Positions 1 through 13,510 of a DNA stretch of 64,000 nucleotides are shown in pieces. Below the pieces are notes generated by a model. The model was not told where the DNA came from and did not search any database. It saw only the letters and a program-made list of their open reading frames with translations. Position numbers and translations under genes: made by a program. Source of the DNA: Onchocerca lupi (taxonomy: Eukaryota > Nematoda > Chromadorea > Rhabditida > Onchocercidae); the NCBI GenBank assembly GCA_028564675.1, contig JAOVVO010000402.1, forward strand, positions 1-64,000. The letters run 5' to 3'. Position 1 is the stretch's first letter. The number at the start of each line of letters is the position of its first letter.

Positions 1-3000
1 ATGTTTATATGAAATTTTGTCTTTCGGAATTACTGAAAGGTTTTCTTGATGGAAGAAACTAGAAAAGGAAAGTTAATTGTAATAGAGATAACTTATCGTT
101 GGATGTTTGTCATGCTGAAATTTTTAACTTATGGCTAAAGGCTTAGTTGTAAAAATTTTTGTTATCAATAATATTGCAAATTAAATATTGATTTGCAATG
201 CTTGCTTGAACAACTGATATCATCTTGTCTGATTTTATAAAAATTTTACTCACCAGCTAAACTTCTGCATTCAGTGCATATTGCTTGCTATGTTGTAAAT
301 TATGAACATAACGATTAGTATCTTATTTGCAACAAAAATCTGTCATTAAAACATATTATGTATATTTTGCAGATTTTACTCTTTTGGTTAATAAGAATAT
401 TGTATAATCACTGTTCTATTCAGTTAGATCTTTCGTCAGCCTTGAATGTATCATATTTCCATCTGTGATAGTTTCTTGATACTTTCTTAAAATTATTCAG
501 CTACAAGGAAAGGATTTAGAGGGTAAAATATAGACTACAAAGCAAGGATTTAGAAGGTAAAATACATTATGACTGTAAACAACGTTTTCGCATTTTTAAA
601 ATCCGGAAAAACTTCAGGTTTTGCAATAAAAATTAACATATACGCAAAACGTTGGGAACGGTGCGCAAATACTTGCAAACTTAATATGCCCTTTCAAAAC
701 AAATCTCAATTTAAAGCATGATCCTTATTTTGTTACGCATGAAATCATAAGTAATTGGTCATATATAAATACAAAAAGAAAATGATTAACTTATTCAATA
801 TCAATCCCTTCTATGATAATAGCATTTATCAATAAATTGGCACAGAAGATCTTTAGGAAACAACGGTTTTTCAGTACCATTCAAATCAAATTCCGTCGTC
901 AAATCAAAAAGAAAATCTTCTATTCTGGATGTGATTTTCTGACAATGAAAAAAATGCAGCAAGAGCAATAAAATATTTTTATCAGATAAAATTTAAATAA
1001 ATGGCTACAGCAGACGACGAGAAACTGTTCAAAGCAATAAAAAAAGTACTTGAAGAGCGTAACTATGTCGCTATCATGTATACATCGGTAGGAAAAGTTC
1101 AAATTTCCATTAAAACATCAGATGACTTTTAATCAAGACGATTTTTACGCTTGATTTTGTAAATTAATTACACTCTCAAGATATGAACGACATAGAACAC
1201 GTCGGTTTGCAAGAATAATAAGGCGCTTTTTGACAAAAGATAATAACAACATAGAAAGATGTATTAATAAGCACAAGTAAAGCACATATAATTTGATTTC
1301 AGAATGCTACGTAAAAAGAATTGAAAGCACACTGTAAATCCGCGTAACATCATTCAAGTATTCGGCATAAACTGAATTTCAAGAGAAAATTCTAGTTCGA
1401 TACAGTAAGTCAATAAACTAACTAGAGGAGGTGTAGCACAATAAGTGGCTCTTCATAAATGCCTCATTAAATTCATATTTAGTAAGCTCTCTTCTCATAT
1501 AATTCTCGTAAAGATAATAAAAAGATTCTGAATGTGGTTTCGATATCCTCATTAAATTTCAAAACCCCATCCACAATAAATAAATATCTCAGCAGTGGCA
1601 TTCATGGTTAAACTCAAGTTTAAAATCGATATCTGGACTAATATTCACATGAACTGACAAAATGAAAAAAGTTTTCATTAAATATTGCAGAGAATTTAAC
1701 AAAAAAGTAGATTACTGATGAGCACAGAAACAATTGATACAAAATTCAACCACTCATATTTAAAGAATGAAATTTTGAAAGAATCTATGATATAACAAAA
1801 AGCGAAATTCTAAACATGCCTAGAATGTATAAGTGAGCGAGAAATTTACCTATGGATAGCTTTGAAATCATAATTAAATTTTTTTGCACTTAAAGAAGAG
1901 AAAATGAAGCGAAAGAAAACAGAATTTTGTGAAATAACTGCAAATTGCAGAATTAAGTCATAAGTTGGGGGTGAAATAGCAAAATATTATCTTTTCTAGA
2001 TCAATGACGACGGGATTTTATCCGTATAAAACAATTCAAAAAAAAATTAAATTGCAATCTAGGATGAGATATAATCTATTCTCCACCCAACAAATCGAGA
2101 TTTGGCTGAATTTTAGAAATCCAACACGATTTCTAAGTTTTCTAGATAATTTTTTATAATACGAAGTAGCAATAATCATAATTAATTCTGCAGAACTTGA
2201 AAAAATAAGTGTTAACAACATAAACGTGAACCAAATTTCAGATCCCCACTGATTGCAATCGACATTCTGAGTTAATTAAAGCTCACAGTAATTTTCATAA
2301 GATCGCATCAAGAAGGTAGTTTTCAATTTGCTAGAACAATATAAAAAGAATTTAGTAAAGTACAGTATTATTAATATCTTCAAGTATCACCGGAAAAGTC
2401 AGCTAACACACCCGTTTACATCCATTAACATATAGAAACATTCTTACTACAATACACAACATAACTATTTAGAAAAAAAAAATCACATATTTTTTTGTTA
2501 TTTCTACGCAAGATCTTTCAATGTCAACCTTCTAACTTCGTAAAATTTCCTAGTTTGCAGAGATAAAAAGGTTTAATGATCCGTAAAAGCATTTAAAAAT
2601 CACTAAATCTTAAAATTCATAAAAAAATTTTGCTATAATGATAAGAAACAATAACATGTACAACAATTCGAACAAATAGTCAGAACTAAAAATTAAAATG
2701 GAAACATGCAAATTATTTCAAGGCAAGAAGCAAAGAATGAACAAAATGATTATTTTTTGAGATCATACAACAAGTCACATATATTACTTGAGCTGCAAGC
2801 ACAATTAAAATTCGATAAAGAGAAAATTCATTTTTGGAGATTTTCACATTTATTTTTTATGTTAGTAACAATACACGATATTCTGATTTTTCTTTCGGCC
2901 TATATGTCTCTATTCTTACCAATACGTTATTATTTTTTTCTAAATTTCAAGTTAAGAAATTTTTTTTTAAACAATTTAAATGAATTGTACTTGTGATTCT

Positions 3001-3762
3001 ATAGAAGAGCAGCACTTACGTATGTATTATGTATGCATGCATCTTACATCTGCGACATATTCTCCCACATTCTCTATCTTTCACATTCCACAACTGTGCA
3101 TGATTTGTAAATAACTGACACATATATGACATACAACAACATGCATGAGATACACGTGTAACGACCAAAATTTTCCACATGTTCATCCGACCAGAAATGA
3201 ACACATAATAAGAATAAAAGTATAAACGAACTCTTAGTGCAGTGATTTGATAAGCGATTTATATATATTGCAAATAGTTATGCAAAATTAGTTACAAAGA
3301 GCAGATGAAACCATCTTCTCTTTTATGTAATAAGTGATTTCATAATAAAATTAATAAACTTTCATTCAGTTTTGAGCAAACTTTCAGACTTATGTGCAAT
3401 TTTCTAGAAGTTTTCCATGCATTGCTTTTTTGATTTTCCGAAATCTTATACAACTTTATCGAAGTCTTGCAAAATTATTTAATTTTAAACTTTGAAATTC
3501 GTCAATCCTAAGTAATCATGATTTTTAATAGTTCAAAAGCAAAACATGCAAAAGAAAATCAACAATAATGCAGCAAACATATGCAGATTAAAAAAAAAAA
3601 AAGAAAAAAAAAGAGACATAGAATTTCAGGTATTTTCATTTTGCTCACAATTTTGTCTGAAGGTTAATATTACTGTTAAAATAATAAAAATAATTAATAA
3701 CAGATATAGTTCTATACTCTCTTACTCCATGCTATAAGTAAAACGACTACCCATTGTCTTCT
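1..3762. other. Gene-poor AT-rich interval
   Basis: I see no recognisable gene here apart from a doubtful 43-codon ORF at 1001-1132. Open stretches such as 2706-2996 are rich in Phe, Leu, Ile, Asn and Lys, as expected of random AT-rich sequence, and show no family motif. The right edge is the region downstream of the bre-3 stop codon. The left edge could be the outer part of a gene lying outside the window. Confidence 0.6.
1001..1132 (+). CDS. Doubtful small ORF or first exon, 43 codons
   Basis: An ATG follows 14 bases after TTTTTATCAG, which looks like a splice or trans-splice acceptor. The reading begins MATADDEKLFKAIKKVLEER and ends after 43 codons at TAA. It is charged and helix-prone, with codon choice less AT-driven than its surroundings. 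A possible donor (TCG|GTAGGA) lies after residue 29, so this could instead be the first exon of a longer gene, but I found no convincing next exon. I do not recognise the family. It could be chance. Confidence 0.3.
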   Translation: MATADDEKLFKAIKKVLEERNYVAIMYTSVGKVQISIKTSDDF

Positions 3763-3822
3763 TCACAACATAGAAATCATTCTTTCATCCTTCTTCACAA
3801 CATAAAAACCATTCTTGTTTCC
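3758..3822. repeat. 32-bp direct duplication at the bre-3 stop
   Basis: Two imperfect copies of a 32-bp unit with core TTCTTCACAACATA lie side by side across the end of the bre-3 reading frame. The period is not a multiple of three, so on the coding strand the first copy ends the protein as FYVVKKD and the second is read in another frame, adding about seven residues before TGA at 3763-3765. Confidence 0.8.
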
Positions 3823-6800
3823 AAGCATTCCCCATATTACTGCTATATTTTCTATGCATATATTAAATGGAATCGTTAGTAATGCACCAACCATGTACAA
3901 ACACAACCGCACTGGACTATGCCTGCAATTTCTTTGAAATTCTCAAAAAATTTGTGGACAGTGTTTTTATTGAAAAGCCTCTGTGTGCCATAAAACTAAC
4001 AACTTTACTATCCACTTCAAAACACTCGAGGTGCTGACTAAAAAAGTTGATTTGTGCTTAAATTCACTTTCAAGAAAAAAAAAATGCCCGAATTGTCTTA
4101 AAATGAGATCCTTTAATTCCAAGAACTTTTATACTTCAATTTTGATTATTTCTGAAGAAATCAGCCCAATTCCAGACCGAGTATGAATTTGGATTAAAAA
4201 TGATCTAGCACTAAACTTCTTTTATATATTGTTGCAATGTTTTAATAAACGAAAAACACACACATAAGTACGAACGAACTGAGAAATATTAATATTTTTA
4301 TAAACAATTCTTTAAAGTGGAATGTAGTCTCACTATTAAACGATTTGCAATATCAAAGTGGAAAAGTCATAATTTTGATAAAATTCGAATTTTCGAATCT
4401 TGAATTCACACAAAGAGCAATGAACAAACCTATATTTGTGCGAAAAACTCTTGAGCACACCATAAATGTACATGTAGAGATTGACGGCTGCAACAAATGC
4501 AACCAAAAAATCAAACATAAAACACGGTGGCAGCGGAAATGCATGAAAGAGATACATTTGCAAGGTAGTTACTGGCATCGACGCCCATGCGTAGAAAGAT
4601 AATCCTAATAATATCTGCAAATAACATATATAATAACAAATAACTAACTTCATGACTGCCAATAGAATTTGAGATTCTACACTGCAATTATCATTCGATA
4701 TTCGGCTTCTAAAAGGCATCAAATTGCTCGAGAATCAGTGCGATGATATTGATATTATTAAGATGCGGTTATATGTTTATTTCAATATATCTGAAACAGA
4801 TATTATTATCTAAATGAAATTAAAAAAGTAAAACATCTACTTTATTTCTCGTCGGGATTTGTTTAGCATGTACTGTCAAGAAGATGCCTTGGAGCCATCG
4901 CTTTCGTTGTTGCAAAAAATCCCAAAAAGTGAAAGGGCTTTTTTCGAGCATTTCTCCTGAAAATCAATAGTTGAACAAAAGAAAATCACAAAATTTAAAA
5001 GCTGGTTTATTTTGGTAAAACCATTGATCAGTGTAATTTGATAACAACTGCACAACACTGCTCCTGTAATAAGAAAAACTGGAAATCGAATTAAAAACAA
5101 AAAAGATTATGCTGCGCACCTTCAATAAAATCAAACGTATATCCATCTCTGAATGCAATCATGCTAAAAAAGCAATCTTCGGCTATTGAACCTTCACGGC
5201 CATGATCAAATGAAACGTTGCGTTCAGCTCCGACCTACAATTAATTGGAAGTATGATATCAATGTTAATAATGGCTTCTAAAAATTATGGAAAGGTAAAT
5301 TCACTGTTCTCTTACAAAGGTTCGTGATTCTCTGCTAAGCTCAAACTTCTGATATTTTAAATGGTTACTTGAGTGACGACGAATGAACCTTTCCAACCGA
5401 AAAGCGGTTTGTGAAAGAATCTGAACTGGAAACGTAATTTTCCCATATCATCTGCTACGCTGTAATCAAACTACTGATAAATTAAGCAAAATTTTTGCCT
5501 ATTTCTATTACCAAAAATTTAATTTTCGAGAATTTAAGCAAAAAGGAAAGCTGGACGAATAAATGCTTTTCTAGAATAAAACCAGTAAATTTTTAAAGTA
5601 CATGAAGAAATGAAACACGAACCGGAACGAATCTGACAAAGTTGTAATCCAATTAACTATATCACCATTAGCATAAGTGATTATTCCCTGGCCAAACTGA
5701 TGTTTCCCATCCTCACAAAAATTCAATATGCCACAAATCTGAAAAATGAATTTTGCAACAAGTTAAATATGTTAGATGGAATTTTTTTGATCACAAGAAC
5801 AATCAATAATATAACCAGAGTTGAAATAATTTAAGAGTTTTCAACAAAAATCATTTTCATTGACTCAAGATAATATTAGGGGTAAGGTCGTGTCATAAGC
5901 GCTTTGCATTAGACCAATGGAAATTACAAACTGCAATTCTAAACAATTAACCAAACCGCGATTCAGAACGACAAAGGAATTTTTCCTCATTAATAAGAAA
6001 AACAAATAATTATTTCTTGGTCGAATCAGTTATAAGATGAAGCCTGAGGAGAAAGGAAATGACACAAGCAAAATAAGCAATGAATGAACCGAATTATTCG
6101 TTAATAAAGTTTCTTCATCAAGATGTACGATCCAATCATCGTCTTGAAGGATGTTGATGCCGTCTTCCAAACAATACTGCAAGGCGCGTGATTTGAACTG
6201 AGCTCCGCTTTTTGTCCTGAGATTGATAAATCATAAAAAAATCAATACAGAGAAACATTATCTTAATTGTTCAATTCATTTTAAATAAATAGTGTGATGA
6301 TTCATGTAAGCCCATCCAGCAGAACTTTGAAAATATACCTATAAGTACTTGGAACAATGACTTCCCGAAGACGCGGTTTACTTGGCAAACAGATTGCTTT
6401 ATCCGTTACCACTTCGAAGAAAAAATTCTCCATTCCGACTTCCCGACATTTTGTCATATTGTAATTCACGTTTTGCTGCAACTTTCGGAACATCAAAAAA
6501 TTCCACAAAAACAGGTTTTATCTTATTTTTATTCTGTACTTTCAAATTCTTATAAATGACAGAACGCCTCATAAAACAAGTTTGGAAGACCGTCAATGAC
6601 AGAGAAAGATTCTCTGCACTATTGTATTGAACCATAAATGCGACAAATTCAGGTTAGTGATAATGCCGTTAGAGAGTAAGTACTATGTACTTAAAATAAA
6701 ATTTTATGAATGAAATCCAGAAAAGGATTCTTTTAAAAATAGTACCTCTACAAGTTCTGGATAATCACCACGCGTTACTACTCGGAAACAAACGAGTGGA

Positions 6801-7569
6801 GCTAATAATGGTGCAGCCTTTAATCTGACCTTTTCCCGGAAGCCATTGAATAGCACCAAACCAAGCATATTAAATATGCACTGAGGTAAAACTAATAGAG
6901 ATGCAACACGTATGATATAAAGGATAAATGTACCAAAATACCCGTACCTGAATATTCAGTCATTAGATATTATCAAACAATTTTTATATGAGCCACAAGA
7001 TATTGTCAAACTTAATTTCCTTGCAAAAAGTTGATATTTTCACATCTTAATTTTCTTACAAAAAATTGACATTTTCACACTTAATTTTTTCACCAAAAAC
7101 TGACATTTTTACATCTTAATTTCTTTTTAAAACAAGAAATCTGTTTGTTATTCATTGCTCGAAAGTGCGAAAAATTGCACTTTCAACAGTGAGTAACAAA
7201 TTTCTTCATAATGAATGGATTCAGATAAAAATTACCATAAAAGGACTGAGAAAAATTAATGAAATGCAAAGATGTTTATCCGCTTGTAAAAAAATTTCTA
7301 TAGCCTCAAAAATGATACAGTAGTTTTTGTACAGTCAAAGTATTTAGAACTGAAAGATAGAATTTTTTGCCCTGGGCTTTAATGAGAATATAAGTATTTC
7401 CACAAAAGAATTTCGAAATCAACCTGTCGATAAGCGATGAAGTTGAGACATATCTGCTTTGGGTTTGTGAGAAAAGAGGTATGGTACCACATATGACTTC
7501 GAACAATATCAGCCAACAGAAGAAAGAAGCTACATGGATAGCATGCTTCGTTTCTGCGTTAATGTTCAT
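3763..7569 (-). CDS. bre-3: Beta-1,4-mannosyltransferase BRE-3 / Egghead
   Basis: Membrane glycosyltransferase (GT2 family) that adds mannose to glucosylceramide, the second step of arthro-series glycolipid synthesis. Ten exons join in frame to 464 residues, close to the roughly 455 of the worm and fly proteins: 7569-7424, 6947-6746, 6475-6339, 6216-6090, 5738-5623, 5459-5369, 5234-5120, 4956-4841, 4614-4430, 3922-3763. An N-terminal membrane segment (about residues 9-30) and a second (about 55-90) precede the catalytic domain. I see QDDDW (186-190) and HLDEE (193-197) for nucleotide and metal binding, AEDCFF (291-296), and the QQRKRW motif (327-332). C-terminal hydrophobic segments follow from about residue 351. 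The ATG at 7569 is the first Met in frame. In nematodes this glycolipid pathway supplies the Cry5B toxin receptor (family knowledge). The last residues are altered by a local duplication. Confidence 0.95.
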
Positions 7570-7781
7570 CACTATCTTGTAAGAAAGATCACCGCCAATC
7601 CCTACCCAGATCAGTTACGCTGATCAGGATAATCTACCGCTTTCTGAAATTTATTCATTACATTTCATTTGAGAAAGGCAAATCTTTATTAAAGTATACA
7701 AAAACGGCATCATCTTTACTTTTTAATCATAATAATAGATAAACTCGCATAATTCAACATTTAAAATTTATCAAAATATGA

Positions 7782-7979
7782 ATGAGAGAAGAGGTTAAGC
7801 TTCTGGAAAGGTATTTAAATAGCTACTCTGAAGCTGTAAAGTATGAACTTTTCATAAATCTTGATAATATCCTGGGTAATTTAAGAAAGAATAACCCTAT
7901 TAATAACAGTAATGGAGTGCAGAATGATCATGACCTTGTGGATTTAGACAAAAGACAGCATCGCAATCTTGGACAGTAA
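7782..7979 (+). CDS. Small unknown protein, 65 residues
   Basis: A single open frame beginning MREEVKLLERYLNSYSEAVK. The first half is an amphipathic, probably coiled-coil helix. The second half is Asn-rich and polar and ends DKRQHRNLGQ. There is no signal peptide or membrane segment. A poly(A) signal (AATAAA, 8009-8014) lies 30 bases after the stop, which supports a real transcript end. The gene is divergent from bre-3, with about 210 bases between the two start codons, so the two may share a promoter. I do not recognise the family. It could also be the last exon of a gene whose earlier exons I missed. Confidence 0.45.
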   Translation: MREEVKLLERYLNSYSEAVKYELFINLDNILGNLRKNNPINNSNGVQNDHDLVDLDKRQHRNLGQ

Positions 7980-8008
7980 CGATGTTTTTCAGTTTCCTAG
8001 TACTGAAA

Positions 8009-8014
8009 AATAAA
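8009..8014 (+). terminator. Poly(A) signal AATAAA
   Basis: Canonical hexamer 30 bases after the stop codon of the small gene at 7782-7979. Confidence 0.45.
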
Positions 8015-11000
8015 AAATACTAAAGTACTAACTATTTATCGGAAATTTTTTTGGAAAGAGATGTAAAATAAATCAATGGAATGTATGGATTAACAATAGA
8101 TATTGTGAGTTTGTCTGGAAATGATGTACAACTTACCCTTACTGTTATCGAATTATGTTTGCTAGTAGATTTCGACACTAATAACAGAACTTTCTCTTCC
8201 TCCTTTAATGTTTGTATGTCTAATTCTAAGTCTAAAATTACTAGTCTTCTCTTTCATATATTTATATTTGGAAAAATCACTACAACGAACAGCTACTGCT
8301 TAATTTTTTACTTATCAATAGTTTAGTCAGCGAAAATTAAGAAAAAAAAAAAAAAAACAGTTTTTGAAGAAGTTCATTCCTACAGGTTACAATATTATAA
8401 GGAGAAATATTTCACTGACTAGCTAACCAGACGATAATGCTGGACAGGAAATGACTAACATATTATATGGAATGTAAATAGTATGCCGATGAAAAACTAA
8501 AGCATTCAAGTATATAGCACAGATAGCAAATTAATGCTGTCAGGTATATAATTACTGCGATATCTTTTTATCTTATCAGATTTTCAAATATTTTAAAACA
8601 TTTCAGCTTATTGAACATTCAAAATCTATTATTTAATATATTTTATGATGCCGTCATCAAGGAATGCTAAATCAAGTTAGGAATAAGTAGTTACAAAAAA
8701 CGTTCATGGGTCTCTAATAAATTATTATCTTATCAATTATGGTGCAGGCTTTGCCGATCGCAGCAGAATGTTGACGAAATAAGCAGAAAATTATTAGAAA
8801 CGAAAAAATGTCGACAATTAACCAATCAATGGATCATAATTGTCGTCTGATTTACATTCTTTCTTCGTCTAAGCTACTTGTTCTATTTCAGTGAATTTGA
8901 AAAAGTTTCATGATTGAAGTCACACAAAGTAACATGCTGCCAGTCATTTAGGATATTTGGCCGATTTTCAGCGTTCAGTGGGAGACTATGATACCCTTCC
9001 TTCTTTTCTTCTGTATATAATGACCATTATCATATCTGTCCTGTTATCAGTCTCCATAGATAGGCCATCCGTCCATTCTATTACCAGTCAGCTTAATCAA
9101 CCCCAATATTTCATTTGTTCCATTGACAAAATTATGTTAAAAAAATTATTCTTTTAAAGCAGCATAGCCAAATGTCACTCCTCCTGAAATCACGGCTCCT
9201 AAGTGAAACAACCTTCCCAACACAAGCATTACTATATAATGTATATAGTATAGAATTCATTAAATTAGACTAATTCATCTGAATTTTTAAGGACAGATAT
9301 GAGCAATTATCATACTTATCCATCACAGCAACAGCAAAGTTTACAAAACATTTGAAATTTCTGTCATTAAATTATTTAATTTTGAAATTATCACTGAAAC
9401 TTACGGATGCTTTGTGAAAAGCAATTAAAGCAGCATCAGGTTACACAAATGTAGAGATGTCACTTTTATAATTCGCTAAATTAACAACTATCTTATTGGA
9501 TATCGAGAATGAAATTACTAAATAAGGCAAATATTTAATTTCATTAAGGTTCAGATTTGCCTTAAATTGGAAACAACTGTCTTAATCAATGTATGAGCCT
9601 AGCAATTATTTTGCCCCATTTTTTTATCTTTTAGCTTTTTATTTCGAATAATTTGGCGGCTTCCAATCTAATTTGCAATGTTTTCAGTTTTTGCTTCCAA
9701 TTTTTGTCCTTGTTATCTCTAAAAAATATTAAAAGTTCTATATAATTGTCAAAATATAAAAACAAAATGAACCTGAAATATGAAATCTAATTCTTCGAAC
9801 TATATCCGTAGAAGGATGTATGCATTGATACAGGTCGTACTTGTATTTTATTACTATTTCTCATTTGAATGCACTTATTTATAAGTCTAAACAAATAAAA
9901 CGAATGAAATGAGCAACCATTGGAATTATGAAATCAATACCAGCAAATGAATTAATTTTGAAAATGCATAATAACGCACTCCTTATGTACATTTCACCAT
10001 AAAAATATCAGATTTTCCTCTCTCATATCTATTTCCAGTCCAAATATTTGCAAGAAAGACCACACTGTTTGAAATTGAAAAAGAAATTAAAAAGAGAGAT
10101 TGATGTTGGAGTGAAATTTTTGTAAAGAGCAATATATTCTACAGTTTGTGAAGTGATAATTTTTTATAGTATTTATGAATCATTTTGTTCACATTTATCA
10201 TCCAAAGATAACAATGCTAACAATAAATATAATTTAAATAAAACTTGGTCACATGCCTTATAAGTCAAGGACACAAATATTTCCGCAGACTAGGGATTCT
10301 GCAAAAAGTTCGATTATCCAAACTGAATTTTTACTGAAAGAATTTCCAATTTATCTCAGCGATTTGTGCGTGTAAATTGGCAATGACTCATCAATGGAAA
10401 CAAATCTATGAATGTTTCGAGATCTGACAATGATTGAAAAAAAGCACAAAAGTTAATGGCATGCTATTAATGTTATGTCTTGGGCTAATACGATTCTTGT
10501 GGTTGTTTCTAATATTGGAAACTGTAATGCAACACACAACAATGTGAGCTATATCGCACATTCAGTATCTGTCGCTTTTTATTTCAAGCCTTTCTTCATT
10601 CTTCACGAAAGTTTTGCTTGAAAGTATGCGCCCATCACTTTCATTCGAGCAGAATATGTGAAAAAGGAAGTTAAATGGCATGAATGACATAAAAGAGTGG
10701 AAATTGTCGACATTTTGACGTGACTCACACGTGGATACGTCTCAGAAAGTACTGTAACGTTGTTCAATGTGTCAGCTATATATTTTGTTTGTTTAGTTGT
10801 GAAAAATGTTTGTCGAATATATTAATAATGGGAATTAAATGTGTACAAGAAGTTGAGAACAAGCTTCAAGCAAACATTGTGAAGCAAACAATATGAAAAT
10901 TGAAAATTGCTCGAAAAGGAATCTCTTATAATGCTTAAAGCATAGTGTTATGATTCATATCATATTACTATCATAATTTTCACCACTCAGATCTGATTTA

Positions 11001-13510
11001 ATTTTTAAAGCAAATAATTTGATTTTAGCTTATATTTCATTCACATTACATGATAACTAGAAAAAATAAACAAACAGCCATTATAAACAATATTATTTAT
11101 TAAACTTGTTATATTCTCATGTATTTTTCATTCATCAGAATTTTGATGAAGTCGAAATATGGTCGAAATTAAAAATTGAATATGAAATAAGCTAGCGGGG
11201 AGGATTTCATTTCAAGTTAAATCAGTCAAACTTCCTCTCCTATTAGTTTCAGCTAGTGAAAATACCTCCTCTATGAAGAAGCCAGAATCGTCGAAATATT
11301 TGGTATAATTCATTTCGCTCTGAAGATTTTGGCCAAGTAACATCCAAACCCAACAGATGATAGGTTATCAGTGAGTCTTTTAAAACATGTGGAACTAAAC
11401 GAACAAAAGGCTTAGGAAAAAAGATTTTTATAGTGCAAATAAAGTGGTCGATGGAAAAGAAAGGGCAATGAAACCGAACTCGAAGGAATCGTTTTTTATC
11501 CGTTGCCCAAGGCAATAATAGAATTTATATCGTCTGAACCTTTCGATTCTTTGATAACAAATTGATTCTGTTCCAAATGCACCCAAACTAATTATCCCCC
11601 AACAATACTACGACAAGTAAGAAACGAATGCATTGATATTGTTAAAATGTTATTATTTATGACAATTTTTTGAGCATATTTGCATATTACATAATTTTCT
11701 TGTATTTCCGTTATTAAAAATGATTGCTACTGGAATGTTATAGCAGAGTAAAATCTTAAACTTCTGAACTTTATTTTTTTAGATTGAATTAAAAATATTT
11801 GATAGAACTTGCTGGACGGAAATAACTTGAAAAGAAAGCTATAGCTTTAATTCTTTCTTCTTCAAGACGTATAACCATAAGGAACGGATAATATCTAAGC
11901 CTGAGCTTAAAACACACAGCTAAACATTACATCGCCTATCATTTGCGAATGCTATTGTGTATTTCATATTCTTTGCATTCATATGCTTAAGTGATCAATC
12001 ATTGATAAGTGACAAAATCGCTATGATCAATGCTTAGTTAAATTTGAATAGACATGTGTGATAACACCTTTGTTTTTTCCTTTTTCTCCTTATATTCCTC
12101 CGTATCGCTTTCTTTTAATCCTTTATGTAGAAAGGACAAGTATTCACAAACAATTTATTTAATTAGTAATTCATTTAAAATGAAATCGATAGCTATAAAT
12201 ATGTAGCTGCTAAGCAATGATATTAATTTCGTTTTATCTTAGAATTTTATTATTTACGAGACGTAAAGTTCATGTTAAAATTTACAAATTAATAATGATG
12301 AAGAGTGGAAGTATTCGTTTGAATTAAATTTCTTTCTTAAACTGTCAGCTGAATTAACAATGCAAAAAACTATTCCCACGCACTGTCACATCACCAATTA
12401 ATCACAATCTTGTGCTGGTTCCCGCAACAGTATCTTTGATTAATTTCTGTTCTCTCTGTCCAATCATTCACGTTTTTCTCGAAAATTTCCATTTGATACT
12501 GATTGATAATGGTGTTTGACAATTCACTACAGTACTAGCAATGTCGTATTATAGAAAAATAAAGATCTGATAAGCAAACTTAGCAGTGAAAAGGTGATTA
12601 AATATGCGGTGATACATTCACCTTGAAAATTATCTTTTAATGAGAAATGATTGCAAGGAATCTTAGAGTTTGATAAATAATCATTGAATTCTCCAACAAT
12701 TTAAATAGCTACTATTACAACCAAAAACTAAACATACCGAAAAGTTTTACTACCATTTACATAAGCAATGTAGAAGTTCAAAGACTACTGAAATGATAAA
12801 CATTTTTTTAAAAACTGATTGTTACCGTCCTAAAACAAACAAATGACTTTCATATATGTGTCATTAAAAGACAGATCGAGTTTTTTCATTTTTTCAATCA
12901 TCTGTACATTGAAGAAGTCATTTGGATATTCTGGTGAATTTTTGTCAATTTAAAAAATTCGAAACAATCTGAAAACAATTAGATCTTGCTTTTGTATCTC
13001 ATTGTAAACTTGAAATTTGTTAAATCTTTTTTTTTTTTTTTTTTTTAGAAATTTGTATTGTTTTGATATAATGCAAATTGTCACTTCTTGACTCCTTTTT
13101 ACATATTAACAAGTGGTTTCTTTCTTCAAATTAATACTGCTACTATTTATTTTTATTGACAGCTTTCTCTATAACTTTCAGAACTCTCATTATTGCTAAT
13201 TTGGAAATGTGATCATACAATCCAGAAGTATTTGCTATTAACTATTCAACGATTTTTGAACAATATATAGGCCATAAGCCTCATATAAACTTATTCTTGA
13301 TAAAATATTTAAACTTAATTCAAATAATTCCCCAAACTATCCGAAATCTGATAAAACGATGGAAATTAGGGAGTTGTAATAAATGAAAAAACTATTCCAT
13401 GAAAAACTCCGTCTCATTCGGAAATTCCTCTATTCAACGGACCGCGCCGCTTACAATCGTTGCTCAAGTTTTTTCAAGCATTGAGAATTGCGGAGGGTAG
13501 GTGATCAATC
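8015..13510. other. Long interval without a supported gene
   Basis: About 5.5 kb of AT-rich sequence with poly-A (8341-8358) and poly-T (about 13028-13046) tracts. Short open frames are uninformative. The only patch of note is 11150-11580 on the minus strand, which is open in two frames and less AT-rich but matches nothing I know. The stretch from about 13380 to 13510 is richer in CpG and probably holds the YJU2 promoter. Confidence 0.55.

Noticed and set aside
2706..2996. 96-codon plus-strand frame
   Set aside because: Composition (Phe, Leu, Asn, Tyr) is that of AT-rich chance sequence; no motif and no neighbouring exons.
4644..4722. Extension of the BRE-3 frame (VESQILLAVMK) upstream of 4614
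   Set aside because: The exon ending at 4841 (IPTRNK) joins 4614 (ILLGLSFYAW) in phase and matches Egghead exactly, so this stretch is intronic.
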